Positions 1 to 11,673 of a DNA stretch of 64,000 nt are shown here, piece after piece. The notes under the pieces are model-generated. The model made no database searches. It had not been told where the DNA came from and saw nothing but the letters and a program-made list of their open reading frames with translations. The position numbers and the translations under genes were made by a program. The stretch is from Ampelocalamus luodianensis (Eukaryota; Streptophyta; Magnoliopsida; Poales; Poaceae): positions 9,093,501 to 9,157,500 of the forward strand of contig CM070617.1 in assembly GCA_036346255.1 (NCBI GenBank), read 5' to 3'. The first letter of the stretch is position 1. Each line of letters starts with the position of its first letter.

Positions 1-1349
1 GGAGAACTTCTCCCGGAGAAGGGAAGTGAAGGGGACGGATCCGAATCCTGGGCAGTAATGAGGTGTATAATTTCAAAATTAATATGGTGATTTTTATTAT
101 AGCGATGGCGCCGTAGTTGTTGACATAGGCCAGTGACTCTCGATGGATGGTGAGATACATCCTAATGCACTGTTCTTCTCTGCGCCGGAGGATCTATTCC
201 CGAAGGGACTTCATCTCCCCTCTCTCCCCCCAACAACTAATTACCAGCTTTAAAGTTACAGTACAGACAAGGGAGTCCATGTGGAGGCCAATCGGAGAGG
301 AGAGGAGAGGAGAAATGAGCAACCATGGCCCCCCATCTCCTTCTCTCTCTCTCTCTCTCTGGCATCTGTCACAAAGTGCTGCACCAGTGAGTGTAAAGCT
401 AAGGCCTGAGGTAAAATGGTTAAAAGACGCTTGCACTGTGCCACTGGTGGCGCATGTAAGACAGGCAGATAACTAATGAGCAATGACACAAACATAAAAC
501 CTTTTCCTTGTGGCATTCTTGCCTTGCCCAGTGATAGGTAGATAGATGTATGGACAGCACAGCGCTACGGCGCAAGGAACGGCAGGGAAAGAGACCCAAC
601 CAATCACATGGATCGGGTAGGGGGAAATACTAGTGTGAGACCATGGGAGTTTGCAGGTTTTTTTTAAGCTTAAAGCGTGCATCAAATCCGGCCCTTTCGC
701 TCGTTTTGAGGTAGGTCGGAGGGCCAGCAGCATTGTCATGCAGCTCTTTCTCAGTTCCAAACAAGGCTTTTAAAAAGAACAATGCAAGATTTTTAAAAAA
801 GCAGGCTGGAGTTGGATGCATGCATGGGCGACATAAAAAAACGACTTAGGGGAAGATTTGTGACAGGCACCAACCATCTGTTTCCAATCACATGATTCAA
901 AGAGAGATGGAAAGATGCAAGGTAGACTACTCTCCCATCATCCATCATTTACTTACCAGTTTAAGAACAACATATAGTAGCAGACTAGCAGCACTGCTCC
1001 TGAACTCACAGGAGGAAGCAAAGCATCCGTGCATCACCAACAAGAACAAGTAAAAGAAAGCAAGCAAACCTCGACGTACATCAACTACACCTACTGCAAC
1101 GCAATGCAACAAAGAGGCTGGCTAGACAGCCATGGTGCTGCATCCTCACAAGCCTAATTCTAATTAAGAAGCTCCGAGCGATCGAATTCTTAAAGCAAAA
1201 ACCAATGACATATACAGACAGCAAAAGAGATGAAAACCAACCAACCAACCAAAAGTAGTACTAGCTCCGAACTTTGCTCCTCCCTGTTGCAATCACCAAT
1301 TCCTATCAAGAAGCGGCAGAAAATCGAGTAACTAACAAGAGGATAGAAG
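1..1349. other. 3' flank of TCP gene, no gene recognised
   Basis: No convincing coding sequence. Short open frames on both strands lack recognisable domains and overlap each other. A (CT)n microsatellite lies at 342-360. The part nearest the TCP stop probably contains its 3' UTR, but I see no decisive polyadenylation signal. Confidence 0.5.
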
Positions 1350-1545
1350 TCACATCAGAAATTCAGTCCACGAAAGGAACAGCAATGCAGCATTGGAAAA
1401 TACAGTAGAATTGCAGTAGAAGCCAGTCAGGGCACGCGAATTCTCACAATGATGCAAGTGGAGGAGCTGATGACTGATGTTACTGGTACATGGTGTAGTG
1501 CTCATGGTGGTTGGTGGTGAAGTCATCTGTGCTCCACTGCTGCTG

Positions 1546-3258
1546 TCAGTGCTGAGAAGCCGAGGACACCGACGGCGGCGGCTTATCGCCATTGCCGTTG
1601 TGCTCCTCCTCGCCCTGTATCCTCGCGGGCATGCGGAACCCGGAGAAGCTGATGCCGGGGGCGAACCCGATGGCCGACACCGCGGAGGGGCTCAGGCCCC
1701 CTTGGTGGTGCTGCATCGGGTTGTTGGCTTCGACAATCTCCGGCCATCCTCGGTCGGAGGGCTGGTTACTGGACTGAAGGGGTCCCCTCTGGAAGAAGAA
1801 CTGGCTCTGGCCACCGAGCGCCGCCTGCATATGCGCCGCCTGCTGCGACACGTTGAACAGGTAGCCACCAGTGCTCCCGCCGCCACCGACGCCTGGGTCG
1901 GGCACGTTCCACGACACCATGCGCTGGTTCTGCGCCTGCTCGGCCCACATGGCGCCGCCGCCGAATGAGTAATTGGCAGCACCAGGGAAGAGCGCCTGCT
2001 GTGCGGTGCCATTGCCGCCGTGGCCGTGCGACCGGTGCTGCTGCTGGTCGTGAAACATGGGGTCTTGTAAAGGCTGCAGCGACAACCGGAGCTCTTGGCT
2101 CTGGCTGCCGGTGCGCGACAAGAGGTCCGGCGTGTAGCTCTGGAAACCCATGGCCGACGACTGCGCCGCCGCAGTGGACGACGACGCTTCTCCGCCTGCG
2201 GTGCCGCCCATGGGGAAGAACGATTTGATCGTGTCCGCGATGGCATCCGAGTCGAGCGACGGCGGGAGGAAGCTGGTGCCACCGCTGCCGCCGGTGGACC
2301 CGCCGGTGCCGGCGAATTCGAACGCAGCCTGCGCGACGGTGATGGCTTGCGCCTGGTCGTCGGAGTTCTCGGCGGAGTCCGGATGGGTTGAGGAGGACGG
2401 CGGCGCCGCGGCATTGCTGGCGGCGGGAGCTGTGGCAGTGGGCTGCCACGCGGGCAGCACGTCGAGCTTGTCGATGGCGTCTTTGGCGTTCTTGATGAGC
2501 CAGTCCACGGCCTTGCTCGGCCGGTCGTAGCCAAGGCGGTCCTGCACGTCGTAGAACTGGATGGCCGTGTGAGCCGACAGCCGCACGCGCCGGTCGCGCG
2601 GCCCGCGCGCCGTGCAGACCTTGCTGTGCCGGTCCTTGCGCCCTGTCGACCGCACAATATGCCCTCCCTGCACCGCCACGATCTCCCCGCCTCCGCCGCC
2701 TCTCACCCGCGAATGCGACGCGGGTGTCGCTGCCACAATTTCGCCGCCCGCGCCTCCCCGCGCCCGCGTGTGGGACGCCGCGGGCGGCTGTGGCTGCGCC
2801 GCCTGTGCCGTGAACTGATGCAGGTGGTGGTGCCCGACGCCCCCGAAGGACAAGAGCTGCGGCTGGAACCCGTGGTGGTGGGACTGGCCGGCGTCGCCCA
2901 TGGGCGCGTGAAGGGCATACTCGGCGGATGACGCGGATGAGCCCGGCTGCCTCACTGACGCAGGCAGGTGCTGGAGTTGGAAGACGGGGAACGGCGACGG
3001 TTCTTGGTCCTGCACTTCTTGGTGGAGCTGCAGCAGCCTGTGGTGGTGATGGTGGTGCTCATCTGCTTCCTGCTGCCCGCCGCCGCCTCCTCCTCCTCCT
3101 CCTACGCCGTCGCCTCCGTGCGGAACCCGGTGGTGGTGCCTCGGATCCAGATCCCTGGCCTGCTTCGCCTCCGCTACTGCTGCTGCTGCTGCTCCAATGT
3201 GCATCCATCCACCTCGCCGGATCCCATAACTAGGACGACAAGAAACACAAAAAACCAT
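1546..3258 (-). CDS. CIN-type TCP transcription factor, miR319-targeted (PCF/TCP4-like)
   Basis: Single-exon frame of about 570 residues. The basic helix-loop-helix TCP domain lies at about residues 207-265 counted from the ATG at 3258; it opens with KDRHSKVCTARGPRDRR and continues through the helix-loop-helix to KNAKDAIDKL, which is class II, CIN-like. CIN TCPs are nuclear DNA-binding proteins that restrain leaf-margin cell proliferation. The N-terminal region has poly-Gly, poly-His and a duplicated GGEIVA segment just before the TCP domain; the C-terminal half is low-complexity Gln/Gly/Ser. The peptide RGPLQSS near residue 490 is the translated miR319 site usual in this clade. Two starts are possible: ATG 3258 or ATG 3204, the latter giving a protein opening MHIGAAAAA; the in-frame stop upstream is at 3268-3270. 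The family is certain; assignment to one rice paralogue (PCF5, PCF6, PCF8) is not. Confidence 0.94.
   Translation of the reverse strand: MVFCVSCRPSYGIRRGGWMHIGAAAAAVAEAKQARDLDPRHHHRVPHGGDGVGGGGGGGGGQQEADEHHHHHHRLLQLHQEVQDQEPSPFPVFQLQHLPASVRQPGSSASSAEYALHAPMGDAGQSHHHGFQPQLLSFGGVGHHHLHQFTAQAAQPQPPAASHTRARGGAGGEIVAATPASHSRVRGGGGGEIVAVQGGHIVRSTGRKDRHSKVCTARGPRDRRVRLSAHTAIQFYDVQDRLGYDRPSKAVDWLIKNAKDAIDKLDVLPAWQPTATAPAASNAAAPPSSSTHPDSAENSDDQAQAITVAQAAFEFAGTGGSTGGSGGTSFLPPSLDSDAIADTIKSFFPMGGTAGGEASSSTAAAQSSAMGFQSYTPDLLSRTGSQSQELRLSLQPLQDPMFHDQQQHRSHGHGGNGTAQQALFPGAANYSFGGGAMWAEQAQNQRMVSWNVPDPGVGGGGSTGGYLFNVSQQAAHMQAALGGQSQFFFQRGPLQSSNQPSDRGWPEIVEANNPMQHHQGGLSPSAVSAIGFAPGISFSGFRMPARIQGEEEHNGNGDKPPPSVSSASQH
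1768..1788 (-). promoter_or_regulatory. miR319 target site in TCP coding sequence
   Basis: The plus strand here reads ACTGGACTGAAGGGG followed by TCCCCT, so the minus-strand mRNA is complementary to the TGGACTGAAGGG core of miR319. It encodes the RGPLQSS peptide, the same position as in known miR319-regulated CIN TCPs. Cleavage of this transcript by miR319 is therefore expected. Confidence 0.88.
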
Positions 3259-3261
3259 CAA

Positions 3262-3411
3262 ACGAATTCAAGAAGGAGGCGGATAAATGCATGAGAGGGG
3301 GAAGTGGTGGCCAGGGACTGACCCAGGAGAGGAGTGGGGGACTAAACTAGAAACAATCTGATGGATTGGACATCACATTTTAGCGCGGGCCGGGGGAGGC
3401 AAAGCTTTTGC

Positions 3412-3443
<32 letters not shown>

Positions 3444-4128
3444 CTCCTCCTCTTGGGTGTGGGAGCTTGGAGAGAGAGCAGGAGGCAGAAGGGAGGCAAG
3501 AAGACAGGATGATAAGAGTAGGATTTGGGCTTTAGTCAGGAGAGAGAGTCTGTTTCAGTGCTCCTGCCACTCTCTGAATGTGTGTGTATGTGTATCAGAG
3601 AGAGAGAGAGCTTGCTTGGGGAGTTCCAGCAGAGTGAGAGCTGCTGCTGGCTGGCTGGCTGGAGCCCAAGGGGTGATTGAGAAGCCAATTTGGGAGGTGC
3701 TAACTGGTAGTGTGTGGGTTTGCATAGGTGGCTGATTTGTTTTGGCATTTGGAAGATTGTAGACAATACGTTGGCTATGAGATGGATATTTATGTGCTTT
3801 GTATGTTTGCTATAAATTGGCAGTGTAATTTTTAGGATTGTTGCGATCAATGCTCAAATTGCATGGCCAGATAAAATAACAATCGGAAATTTTGAAAGGG
3901 TGCATGTTTGTAGTAATTTTGTTTAGAACACATGTGCCTGCGGTTGTAGATTTTTCTTTTCTTTTCGAAAAGTTAAGATTTGTAGCATGTATGGTTTGAA
4001 ATGCTTGTGTTCTTACAGACTTTCTTGTTTGTAGCGCCACCTTGCTAAAAGCGGTGTTTGCAAAAACTGGCCGTCTTGTCCAAATTTGGCCCAGCTTTGA
4101 TCCACAGCCCAGGTTTTGGCATGGAACC
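3262..4128 (-). promoter_or_regulatory. TCP 5' UTR and proximal promoter with CT/GA repeats
   Basis: Upstream sequence of the minus-strand TCP gene. A long (CT)n tract at 3412-3440 runs into CCT repeats, and an (AG)n tract lies at 3597-3610; read on the gene strand the first is a GAGA-type element, a common plant 5' UTR and promoter feature. Bases 3262-3267 are still in frame with the TCP ORF up to the stop at 3268-3270. A Copia element is inserted at 4129, about 870 bp upstream of the ATG, so more distal promoter sequence is displaced beyond 11177. Confidence 0.5.
3412..3440. repeat. (CT)n microsatellite upstream of TCP
   Basis: About 14 CT units running into CCT repeats; GA-rich on the TCP strand. 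Confidence 0.95.
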
Positions 4129-4400
4129 TGTTGGGAAACTATGGGTCTGACCCTGCAGTCGGTCTATTAGTGGGCGCTCCATCCCAAATCTTAGCAGGAT
4201 TGTAGCCTATAAATAGGGGGTGCTATTCATTGTAAAGGATTGATCGATTGATGAAGAAATAAAGAGAAGCAAGAACTCCCCCTACATCTCTGTGTTCTAT
4301 TTCTTATTCTGTTCTTGTGTTCATGCATTGTTCTTACGATTCTGAGTTTGTCTACGAGGTAATCGCTCGGACTGGACTCGCCAGCGACGGTTCCTCAACA
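4129..4400 (+). repeat. 5' LTR of Copia element (272 bp)
   Basis: Starts TGTTGGGAAAC and ends CTCAACA. It contains a TATA-like CCTATAAATAGGGGG near 4206-4220, so it includes the element's promoter. It pairs with 10901-11172. Confidence 0.93.
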
Positions 4401-5041
4401 CGTTATCAGCACGATCGACTCTCCTCGCATCGAAAAGGTAACCGTCGATGAACGACACTCGTAGATTGAATCGTTTTTCTAGATTGCTTTCAATTATGCA
4501 AATTTGGCTTTCTAGATTGGTTTTCTACGGTGCAAATCCGCTCTAATCTACCGCGAGCCGACTTGAAGTCGCCGGCCAAGCCGATCGGTGGGTTGCATGA
4601 AAGAGTAGATGATGATTGTACCGTAGGTTGTATATGCGATCGCATAAAGGCATCATGTGCACGGCACCGCCGCAGCGGTATCACTACCTCCGCGACACGG
4701 TACCGGTCGGCATAGTCCTCCATCACGTATCGCCACGGAGGCAACGACAGGGCCACGCCGCTAGCACGCGGCAAGCACGCACATGTCGGCATGAAGCCGC
4801 GCCCCTGTTGCAATCTCATACTACATTATATTGCATCGCATACATGAACAGTAACAAAAAAAAAAAAAAAAGATGGCCGACGGCCCTGTAGAGCGCGTCG
4901 CCGCCGATTTTGGTGTCACACCCGGGCACCTGAAGATGGCATCGCCACGCGCGCCGACGGCACGAGGCGGCGGCGCTGCGCCCGCGTTAAGCGGCACCGC
5001 GATTGATGAGCGATGTCGCCGTGATGAACGATACCGCGCGC

Positions 5042-5250
5042 ATGAACAGTGCCCACGGCCGATGAACAGTACACCTCACATGAACAGTATCCGCGCGCAT
5101 GAACAGTACCCGCGTGGATGAACAGTACCACGCGCATGAACAGTGCGCCTCGCATGAACAGTACCCCCGATGAACAGTGCCACTGTTGATGAACAGTGCG
5201 CCCGTATGAAACAGTATTTTCGCATGAACAGTGTTTTGCAGATGAACAGT
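5042..5250 (+). repeat. Short-period array of ATGAACAGT (12 copies)
   Basis: ATGAACAGT recurs at 5042, 5062, 5080, 5099, 5118, 5136, 5154, 5170, 5189, 5206 (with one extra A), 5224 and 5242, so the period is 16-20 bp and spacer sequence varies. One isolated copy lies at 4844. The array lies in the leader of the Copia element, before the gag remnant. Confidence 0.85.
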
Positions 5251-6239
5251 GCTCGCGAAGAATTTTGCTGCGCCCCAGTACGGGCTTCTCGCCGAACATG
5301 ACCGCCACCGCGCCGGCGCCACCCTCCCGCGACGGCGCGCCGCATGGCGTCGATATCGGCTCGCGGCCAGCGTGGATGAGAAAAAATGGAGGGAGACGCT
5401 GCCCTGCGACGACCGCCACCGCCACGGCGCCTCACCCGTTGCATTGCGGCTCGGAGCCGCCGCTGCCACCGAACCGACCGCCCGCGCTGTGCCAACCGCC
5501 GCCGCGCGCGCACTCTGCTCGCCGCGCCGCCGCGCCACGCCTCGCTGCCGCACCGCGCCTCCCACCTTTGGGCTCGAACCGGCTGCATCGCACTGGCCTC
5601 GCAGATCACCGCCCACTGCCGCCCTCCGTGTGCCCACTGTGTGTGTTTTCCCCGGCCTACTGCCGTCTTGTATCGCACCGACCACCTCTCGTAGTGGAAG
5701 GCCGCCAGCGCTCGCGGCCGTGACGATCGCCTCGCGCCGCCCTCGGCCCCGCATGGCCACACCGGCCCTCGGTTTTGCGTGGCCAGCAGCCACCACGCGC
5801 CGCCCTCGAATGGCGTTGCACCACCGCTTGAACCCACCGGCAAACGAAAAAAGGAGGCGGTGGAGAAAATTCAAATTTGCGAATTTGTCGAGAAGTCATT
5901 TTCCTAGCAGAAAGAGCCTCGAGAATTCAAATTTTGAATCGATTTTGCATTTGAAGCATGTTTAACTTTGTTATTATTATTTCTATGTAATTTATTTATT
6001 GCATTTCTTGTTTTGATTATCTATAATTGTTTATATTGCTTTTAATCACTGGAAATAGCAGTAAATTATGAAAAATGCATAGAAAAATACGGGAACACGA
6101 ACCTGGAGTTCGAAGAGCATTGTGAGAATTTTGCAACCATTTTATGCAGATTACAGTAGTAATCCTTTGAACCTTTTGCATGAATATGAAGATGGTGGCA
6201 TCACGAATCGAGAATTTGAAGAAGCCCGACCAGATGATC
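5251..6239 (+). other. GC-rich leader segment of Copia element
   Basis: Between the ATGAACAGT array and the gag remnant lies about 600 bp of very GC-rich DNA (5270-5850), then AT-rich sequence. Overlapping open frames on both strands come from base composition and show no domain I recognise. It could be normal leader sequence or a captured host fragment. Confidence 0.4.
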
Positions 6240-9200
6240 GTAATTTGTACGAATTTATAGCGATCTTCAATTCGTGGTAATGTAATCACGGATGAGCGGA
6301 AGATTGAGAAGACTCTCTACCTTTCACTCGAACGCGGTGCAATCCGCAAGCAACTATCGTCAAGACGGCTACATGAAGTATGCCAAATTAATTGACATCA
6401 TGCAAGTTGCAGAAACTCAAGATTATATTCTAAGAAAGAACTTCATCTCGCAACCACCTAGTAGCAAATGTTGGTCATGAAGCCACTGCTAGTAGCTACA
6501 AGGTGATGAAGCCTTTCACGAATGAGAGGAACAAGAAGGGTAAGGTCGTGCGTCACACATTATTGATATTTTCCAGTCTAAGAAGAAGGGCAAATGATAG
6601 CATGAGACATACCTCGCCATTGTAGGCACAGAGGATCCACATCCATTAGCTGCACTTATGAATGTGAACAGCCCAGTAGCAGCCCCATCATCCCTCCTTT
6701 GGACATCGCAGCGGCCACAGCCGTAGCTGCCCAAGAGGAGAAGATCGCGCATGGAGCCGATTTAGGCAGAAGTTCCTGAATACTTCGCCTATTAGATCCA
6801 GTGCACGCATTGCACTCGGACCTTTTATAGAAACTTACAGTTTGTAATTGAAGCAGAATTTTGAATTATTGAATAATGGTTGCAAGCTCTGGGAGAGCAA
6901 AGCATTAAATTCTTATTATGAGTCCTGCAAGACTTATTTTCCCGTCTTTATAATAGCAAGTTACGTTACGATATCCAAGTATTTTATTTATGTGTTGCTT
7001 GCTTTCTGCTACATATTAATAAAGTACATTATATTAGAACGCGTGTGGCGCCCTATGGATGAAGTGTGCTTAGCATGTAGCGGCACAACAAATACCATCC
7101 TGAGAGAAACAGAATTTTTTCGGTCGATCGGCAAGAATCTTTGGTAGTCTTCTGACGATCGCAGCGTGATACTTGTATAATAGGCTCAGGAAGGGCCATA
7201 ATTATATTTCCAACGGGCACAACTTTGGTCATTGAAGAAGACTCGTTGTACCCAGAATCGACTAGAACTCTCAAGGATATTTGCGCTAATAGTTTCCATG
7301 TAGAGACTGAAGAAGAGTATGGTACAGAATACCTGCTCATTACAAAGCGTGAAGAAAGTGAAAAATTGCATTAGAATATCTTCCTCCATATGAAATTGGG
7401 CTATACTACACTAATATTAAGGCACCTACAGCCTATACTGTCCTGAAAACCGTATTTAGAAGCTCTGAACTTTTCTATCTCTGACATGATAGATTGTGCC
7501 GTCTAGGTCTTAGGATGATGAGAAATATAATTAACAATTCACAGGGACATGATATGAATGTTAAGAATTTCTCGAATCAGGAAGACTTTGTGTGCCCCGC
7601 ATGTGCCACCGGGAAATTAATTACTAGACCTTTTTGCTCAAAGCAAAGGATGAAGTCCTGCATTCTGGACCGTATCCGGGAGACCTTTGCGGTCCTAAAT
7701 AGCCCCGTAAGGGTAATTTGAGGTATTTTATAGTGCTCATCGATGCTTCCTCGGAATGGTCGCGCGTATGTTTATTGTCTCGAGAAATCATGTTTTGCAA
7801 AGCCAATCTCGTAGATAATTAAATTAGAAATATTTTCCCTGATCATCATGAGAAGTCCACCTGAATGGACAACGCCGGAGAACTCACTCCGAAAGCATTT
7901 GATGATTATTGCATGAAAATGGGAATTAAAATTGAGCATTTTGTACCGCATGTCCGTACCCAGAATGGACTAGCAAAACTTTGAAGAATTGTAATTTACC
8001 AACTACGTGTTGGGGACACGCAGTCCTGCTCGCAGCAACTCTCATCAATTTTAGACCGTCGGCCTATAACATCCATCCACCTAAGCAACTAGCGCAAGGG
8101 TCAGCACCGAAAACTTCTCATCTCTGAAGGTTTGGTTGCAAGGTTTATGTACCTATACCACCACCACAGCGGACTACAATGGGCCCTCTCCGAAAGTCTG
8201 GGATATACGTTGGTTATGAGACAACATCCATAATCAGGTATGTGGACCCGATGACTGGAGATTTGAACAAATGCCCGATTCGCTGATAGTACATGAGATG
8301 AGGTTAGTTTCCCGTCATTAGGGGGAGGAAATCAACCCTTTTATGATAATGTCGGGAAATAATTGAAGTCTAGAAGACAATTGAAATCCAGAAGATAATT
8401 AAAAATCTATGCATATGACTCGCGCACTAGTGAAGAAAATAGAGAAGTCCAGAAGATAATTGCAGTCCAGAAGATAATTGAATTGAAGTCTAGAAGACAA
8501 TTGAAGTCCAGAAGATAATAGATTTGCAAATATTAACTGTCAGACCACTTTAATGATTTGAAGAGCGTGACCAAGTAGCATTTGCCTGTACGCAATGCAC
8601 CAGAGAGGGTTGAAATACCAATGAAGGTATCCCTAATCCCGTCCAGATGCCTCAGAAAAGGACGAGAACTCCGGCCCCTCGAATCCGAAGTGACCGGGGA
8701 CGACTCGTGAAAAAGGATAAGAAGGACTTGACACAACCGATCACCGAAGTGCCCCAGAACCAAAAGGGGAGCCAGTTGAGACCTGGTATCGGTATGGAAC
8801 CTTCAGAAAAGGCATACCAGAATTGAACATGCCCATGAAGGGAGACATCAGCATGGATGTGTGCGCACACATCGGAGCTGAAAAACTAAAGGGACTTGCC
8901 ACGCAATTAGAAGCGGCGATGAGCAAGTAGAAGCATTAGAAGAATCGCCCCTTGAAGAAATAGCTATAAAATTTATGACCTCGGGAGAATCTTTGAATAT
9001 GACAACAGCCAATGTCGACATATACTTTGCAAAGAAACTTGCCACAATCATCAATCTTGATTTAGAGCCTGTATCACTCGCTGAATGAAAGAAAAGATCG
9101 GATTGAAAGAAGGTAGTAGAAACTAAATTATTCTCTCCGAATAAAAGAAGGGCGTTTGGGCCTGTAAGCCGTACGTCTCCCCTTGTGCACCTGTAGGGTA

Positions 9201-10690
9201 TAAGTGGATATTTGTTCGAAAGAGAAATGAAAAGAAGCAAGGCTCGTTGCATAAGGTTTTATTGAACATCCAGGAGATGATTATGAAGAAACTTATTCCC
9301 CGGTCATGGCGGAACTCCTTTTAGATATTTATCTCAATGGCAGTGAACTTGAAGTTAGAATTGAAATTGATGGATGGGGTACCAGCATACCTTTATGAAA
9401 TATTGGATTCGGACATTTATATGAAGATACCTGAATGTATCCCTGTCCCGAACCAAAATAGAGCAAATAGAAATATGTACAGTGTGAAACTCGAGAAAGT
9501 CATTATGCGAACTTAAGCAATCGACGAAATATGGTATAATCGCTTGAGCGACTTTCTATGCAAGAAAGGCTACACGAACAATGAGAATAAATCACGTGTA
9601 TTTATACAACAATCCCGAATGGATTTTGTATAATCTCGATGTATGAAGATGATCCGAATATTATCTAACCACGAAGGATATTAAGAAAGCAAACTCTTAC
9701 AGGTTGGAGTGCGAAATGAAAGGTTTGGGTAAAACCAAATATTCCTTAGGCTTGCGGTTTGAGCATGCCCTGAAGGAACATTATTGCATCAGTCGACCTA
9801 CACTCGAGAAGGTGTTAGAAAGGTTCGACTTGGCAAAGACATACCCTTTGAAAGTGCCAATGGTCGAAAGATCTTTGCACAAGACAAAGACTCATCTGGA
9901 CCTAAAGAAGAGGGAGGAAGTCACGGGACCGAACTCCCACACCGAGGTGCAATAGAAGCACTAATGTATTTAGCAAACTGTACTAGAACGGACATTGTAT
10001 TTGTCGGGAACCTACTAGCAAGGTATAGTGCGTAACCTACCAAAGGCATTGGCGGGAATAAAGGATATCTTCCGATACCTCTAAGGAAGCAAAGAACTTG
10101 GTGCATTCTCTGAAAGAACAAAGACTTAACTATGAATGACAATGCGAAAACGGTACTTGTAGGACCCGCATACGATAAATCGCAAATAGGCTATGAACTC
10201 CTATGTGGTGGAACCGCAATTCCATGAAAATCGTCTAGCGAGTCTTGTACCGGCTTGACGAACCACTCGAAACAATAGCATTATACGAGGCCTCACGAGA
10301 ATGTACTTGGCTTCGGCGGATGATTCACTACATCCAGCAGTTATGTGGATTGAATACCGCACCAACCCCCACTATTATCAATGAAGATAATGCAGCTTGT
10401 GTTGCACAAGTGCAGATGTGTTATTGTGAAGAATCCTCTGACAAAGCATATCAACCTCAAGTTCTTCTATGCTCATGAATTGCAAAAGATGAACGTAATC
10501 AAAGTACTACATACTAGGTCATGTGAGAATCTTGCAGATTTATTCAGTAAGTCACTTCCAGCGTCTAGCTTTGAAAGATGCATATATGGAATTGGAATGA
10601 TGAGACTTAGAGAAGTACAAAATTCAGGGGGGAGAATCTTCACAAACTCATTACTAAAGCTTGATCATGAAGATCGAGTACCCAAAAGGT
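6240..10690 (+). pseudogene. Degenerate Copia gag-pol
   Basis: The polyprotein is broken by many stops and frameshifts. Gag remnant at about 6240-6780 includes IMQVAETQDYILRKNFISQP. GAG-pre-integrase at about 7490-7720 includes LRMMRNIINNSQGHD and a C-x2-C pair. The integrase core lies at about 7730-8330, with the LIDASSEWSRV and MDNAGE regions. Reverse transcriptase at about 9100-9960 shows YKWIFVRKRNEK and the FEMKDLGKTKY-like block, with the catalytic YVDD region damaged. RNase H at about 10080-10640 shows LYEASRECTWLRRM and EDNAACVAQV. The gag part seems short and its zinc knuckle is not evident. No protein could be made from this copy. Confidence 0.88.
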
Positions 10691-10900
10691 AAATCCTGGA
10701 GATTAAATGAAATTGGGTGGATTGTACTCTTTTTCCCTTGACGAGTTTTCCTGAAGTTTCTCGGCTAAGGTTTTTAATGAGGCAATTAAATGCGAAGATA
10801 GCGAACATGATTCATGTACTCTTTCTCTAAATTTTTCTCACTGGGTTTTTATGGAGTTTTGACGAGATATAGACATGAAGGATGGGTGCCCAAGGGGGAG

Positions 10901-11172
10901 TGTTGGGAAACTATGGGTCTGACCCTGCAGTCGGCCCATTAGTGGGCGCCCCATCCCAAACCCTAGCAGGGTCGTAGCCTATAAATAGGGGGTGCTATTC
11001 ATTGTAAAGGATTGATCGATGGATGAAGGAATAAAGAGAAGCAAGAAGTCCTCCTACATCTCTGTGTTCTATCTCTTATTCTGTTCTTGTGTTCATGCAT
11101 TGTTCTTACGATTCTGAGTTTGTCTACGAGGTAATCGCTCGGACTGGACTCGCCAGCGACGGTTCTTCAACA
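10901..11172 (+). repeat. 3' LTR of Copia element (272 bp)
   Basis: Direct partner of 4129-4400, the same length with about 13 mismatches by eye. It is followed immediately by the GAACC target-site duplication. Confidence 0.93.
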
Positions 11173-11177
11173 GAACC

Positions 11178-11673
11178 AAGATTTGGTCATTTCTAAGCCA
11201 AATGCACGGCGCATCCCTTTCAGAAAAACAATAAAGAAAAAACAAAAGAAATGCACAGGCGCCGCAACTGACTCGAGAAGGATGGTTGTGTTTTCCGCTG
11301 ATTTCCAATCAGCCGGCCGGTTCCGACAGCCGCAAGTGCAGCAACGGGAGCAAGACTTCACCGTTTCGTTTTCCTCGTGGGGAGATCTGAATCCGTAGAA
11401 CACCAACTGTGTCTGCGTGCATGCAATCAATAGATCGATCCACCCATCCACATCTCTCTCTCTCTCTCTCTGAAATGCATGTGTGGTGCAGTGCTGCGCT
11501 TGTGGACAGTGCGATTCTTACAACTTTTTGGCTTCCTCCGGGCTGCCTTTAATTGCTTTGCCAAAAGAGACATGGCCTTTAATCCCACACATGGTGACGA
11601 TGCACTAGTGCAAGAAATCGAACACACACCAGTACACGCCTCAGGGTTCAGGCGATGCATGCCCCAAGTCTAA
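11178..11673. other. Displaced distal TCP promoter region
   Basis: Unique-looking sequence between the Copia element and the putative Helitron. It was contiguous with the TCP promoter before the Copia insertion. A (CT)n microsatellite lies at about 11453-11471. No gene seen. Confidence 0.4.

Larger units (their letters stand above)
4129..11172 (+). mobile_element. Copia-type LTR retrotransposon, decayed, complete ends
   Basis: A 7,044-bp element bounded by direct 272-bp LTRs (4129-4400 and 10901-11172) that start TGTTGGGAAAC and end TCAACA. The flanks carry an identical 5-bp target-site duplication GAACC (4124-4128 and 11173-11177). A purine tract (CAAGGGGGAG, 10891-10900) precedes the 3' LTR, and a TATCAG-containing primer-binding-like stretch follows the 5' LTR. 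Degenerate gag-pol lies between, in the order gag, GAG-pre-integrase, integrase, reverse transcriptase, RNase H, which is the Copia order. I count about 13 mismatches between the LTRs, mostly transitions. It sits in the upstream region of the TCP gene. Confidence 0.93.

Noticed and set aside
3259..3261. TTG as TCP start codon
   Set aside because: ATG codons follow in frame at 3258 and 3204; plant nuclear genes rarely use TTG.
1477..3294. Plus-strand and other-frame ORFs over the TCP gene
   Set aside because: They are GC-driven shadow frames of the minus-strand TCP gene, with no domains.
4873..5965. Long ORFs on both strands in the Copia leader
   Set aside because: They arise from the ATGAACAGT array and GC-rich leader; no recognisable protein.
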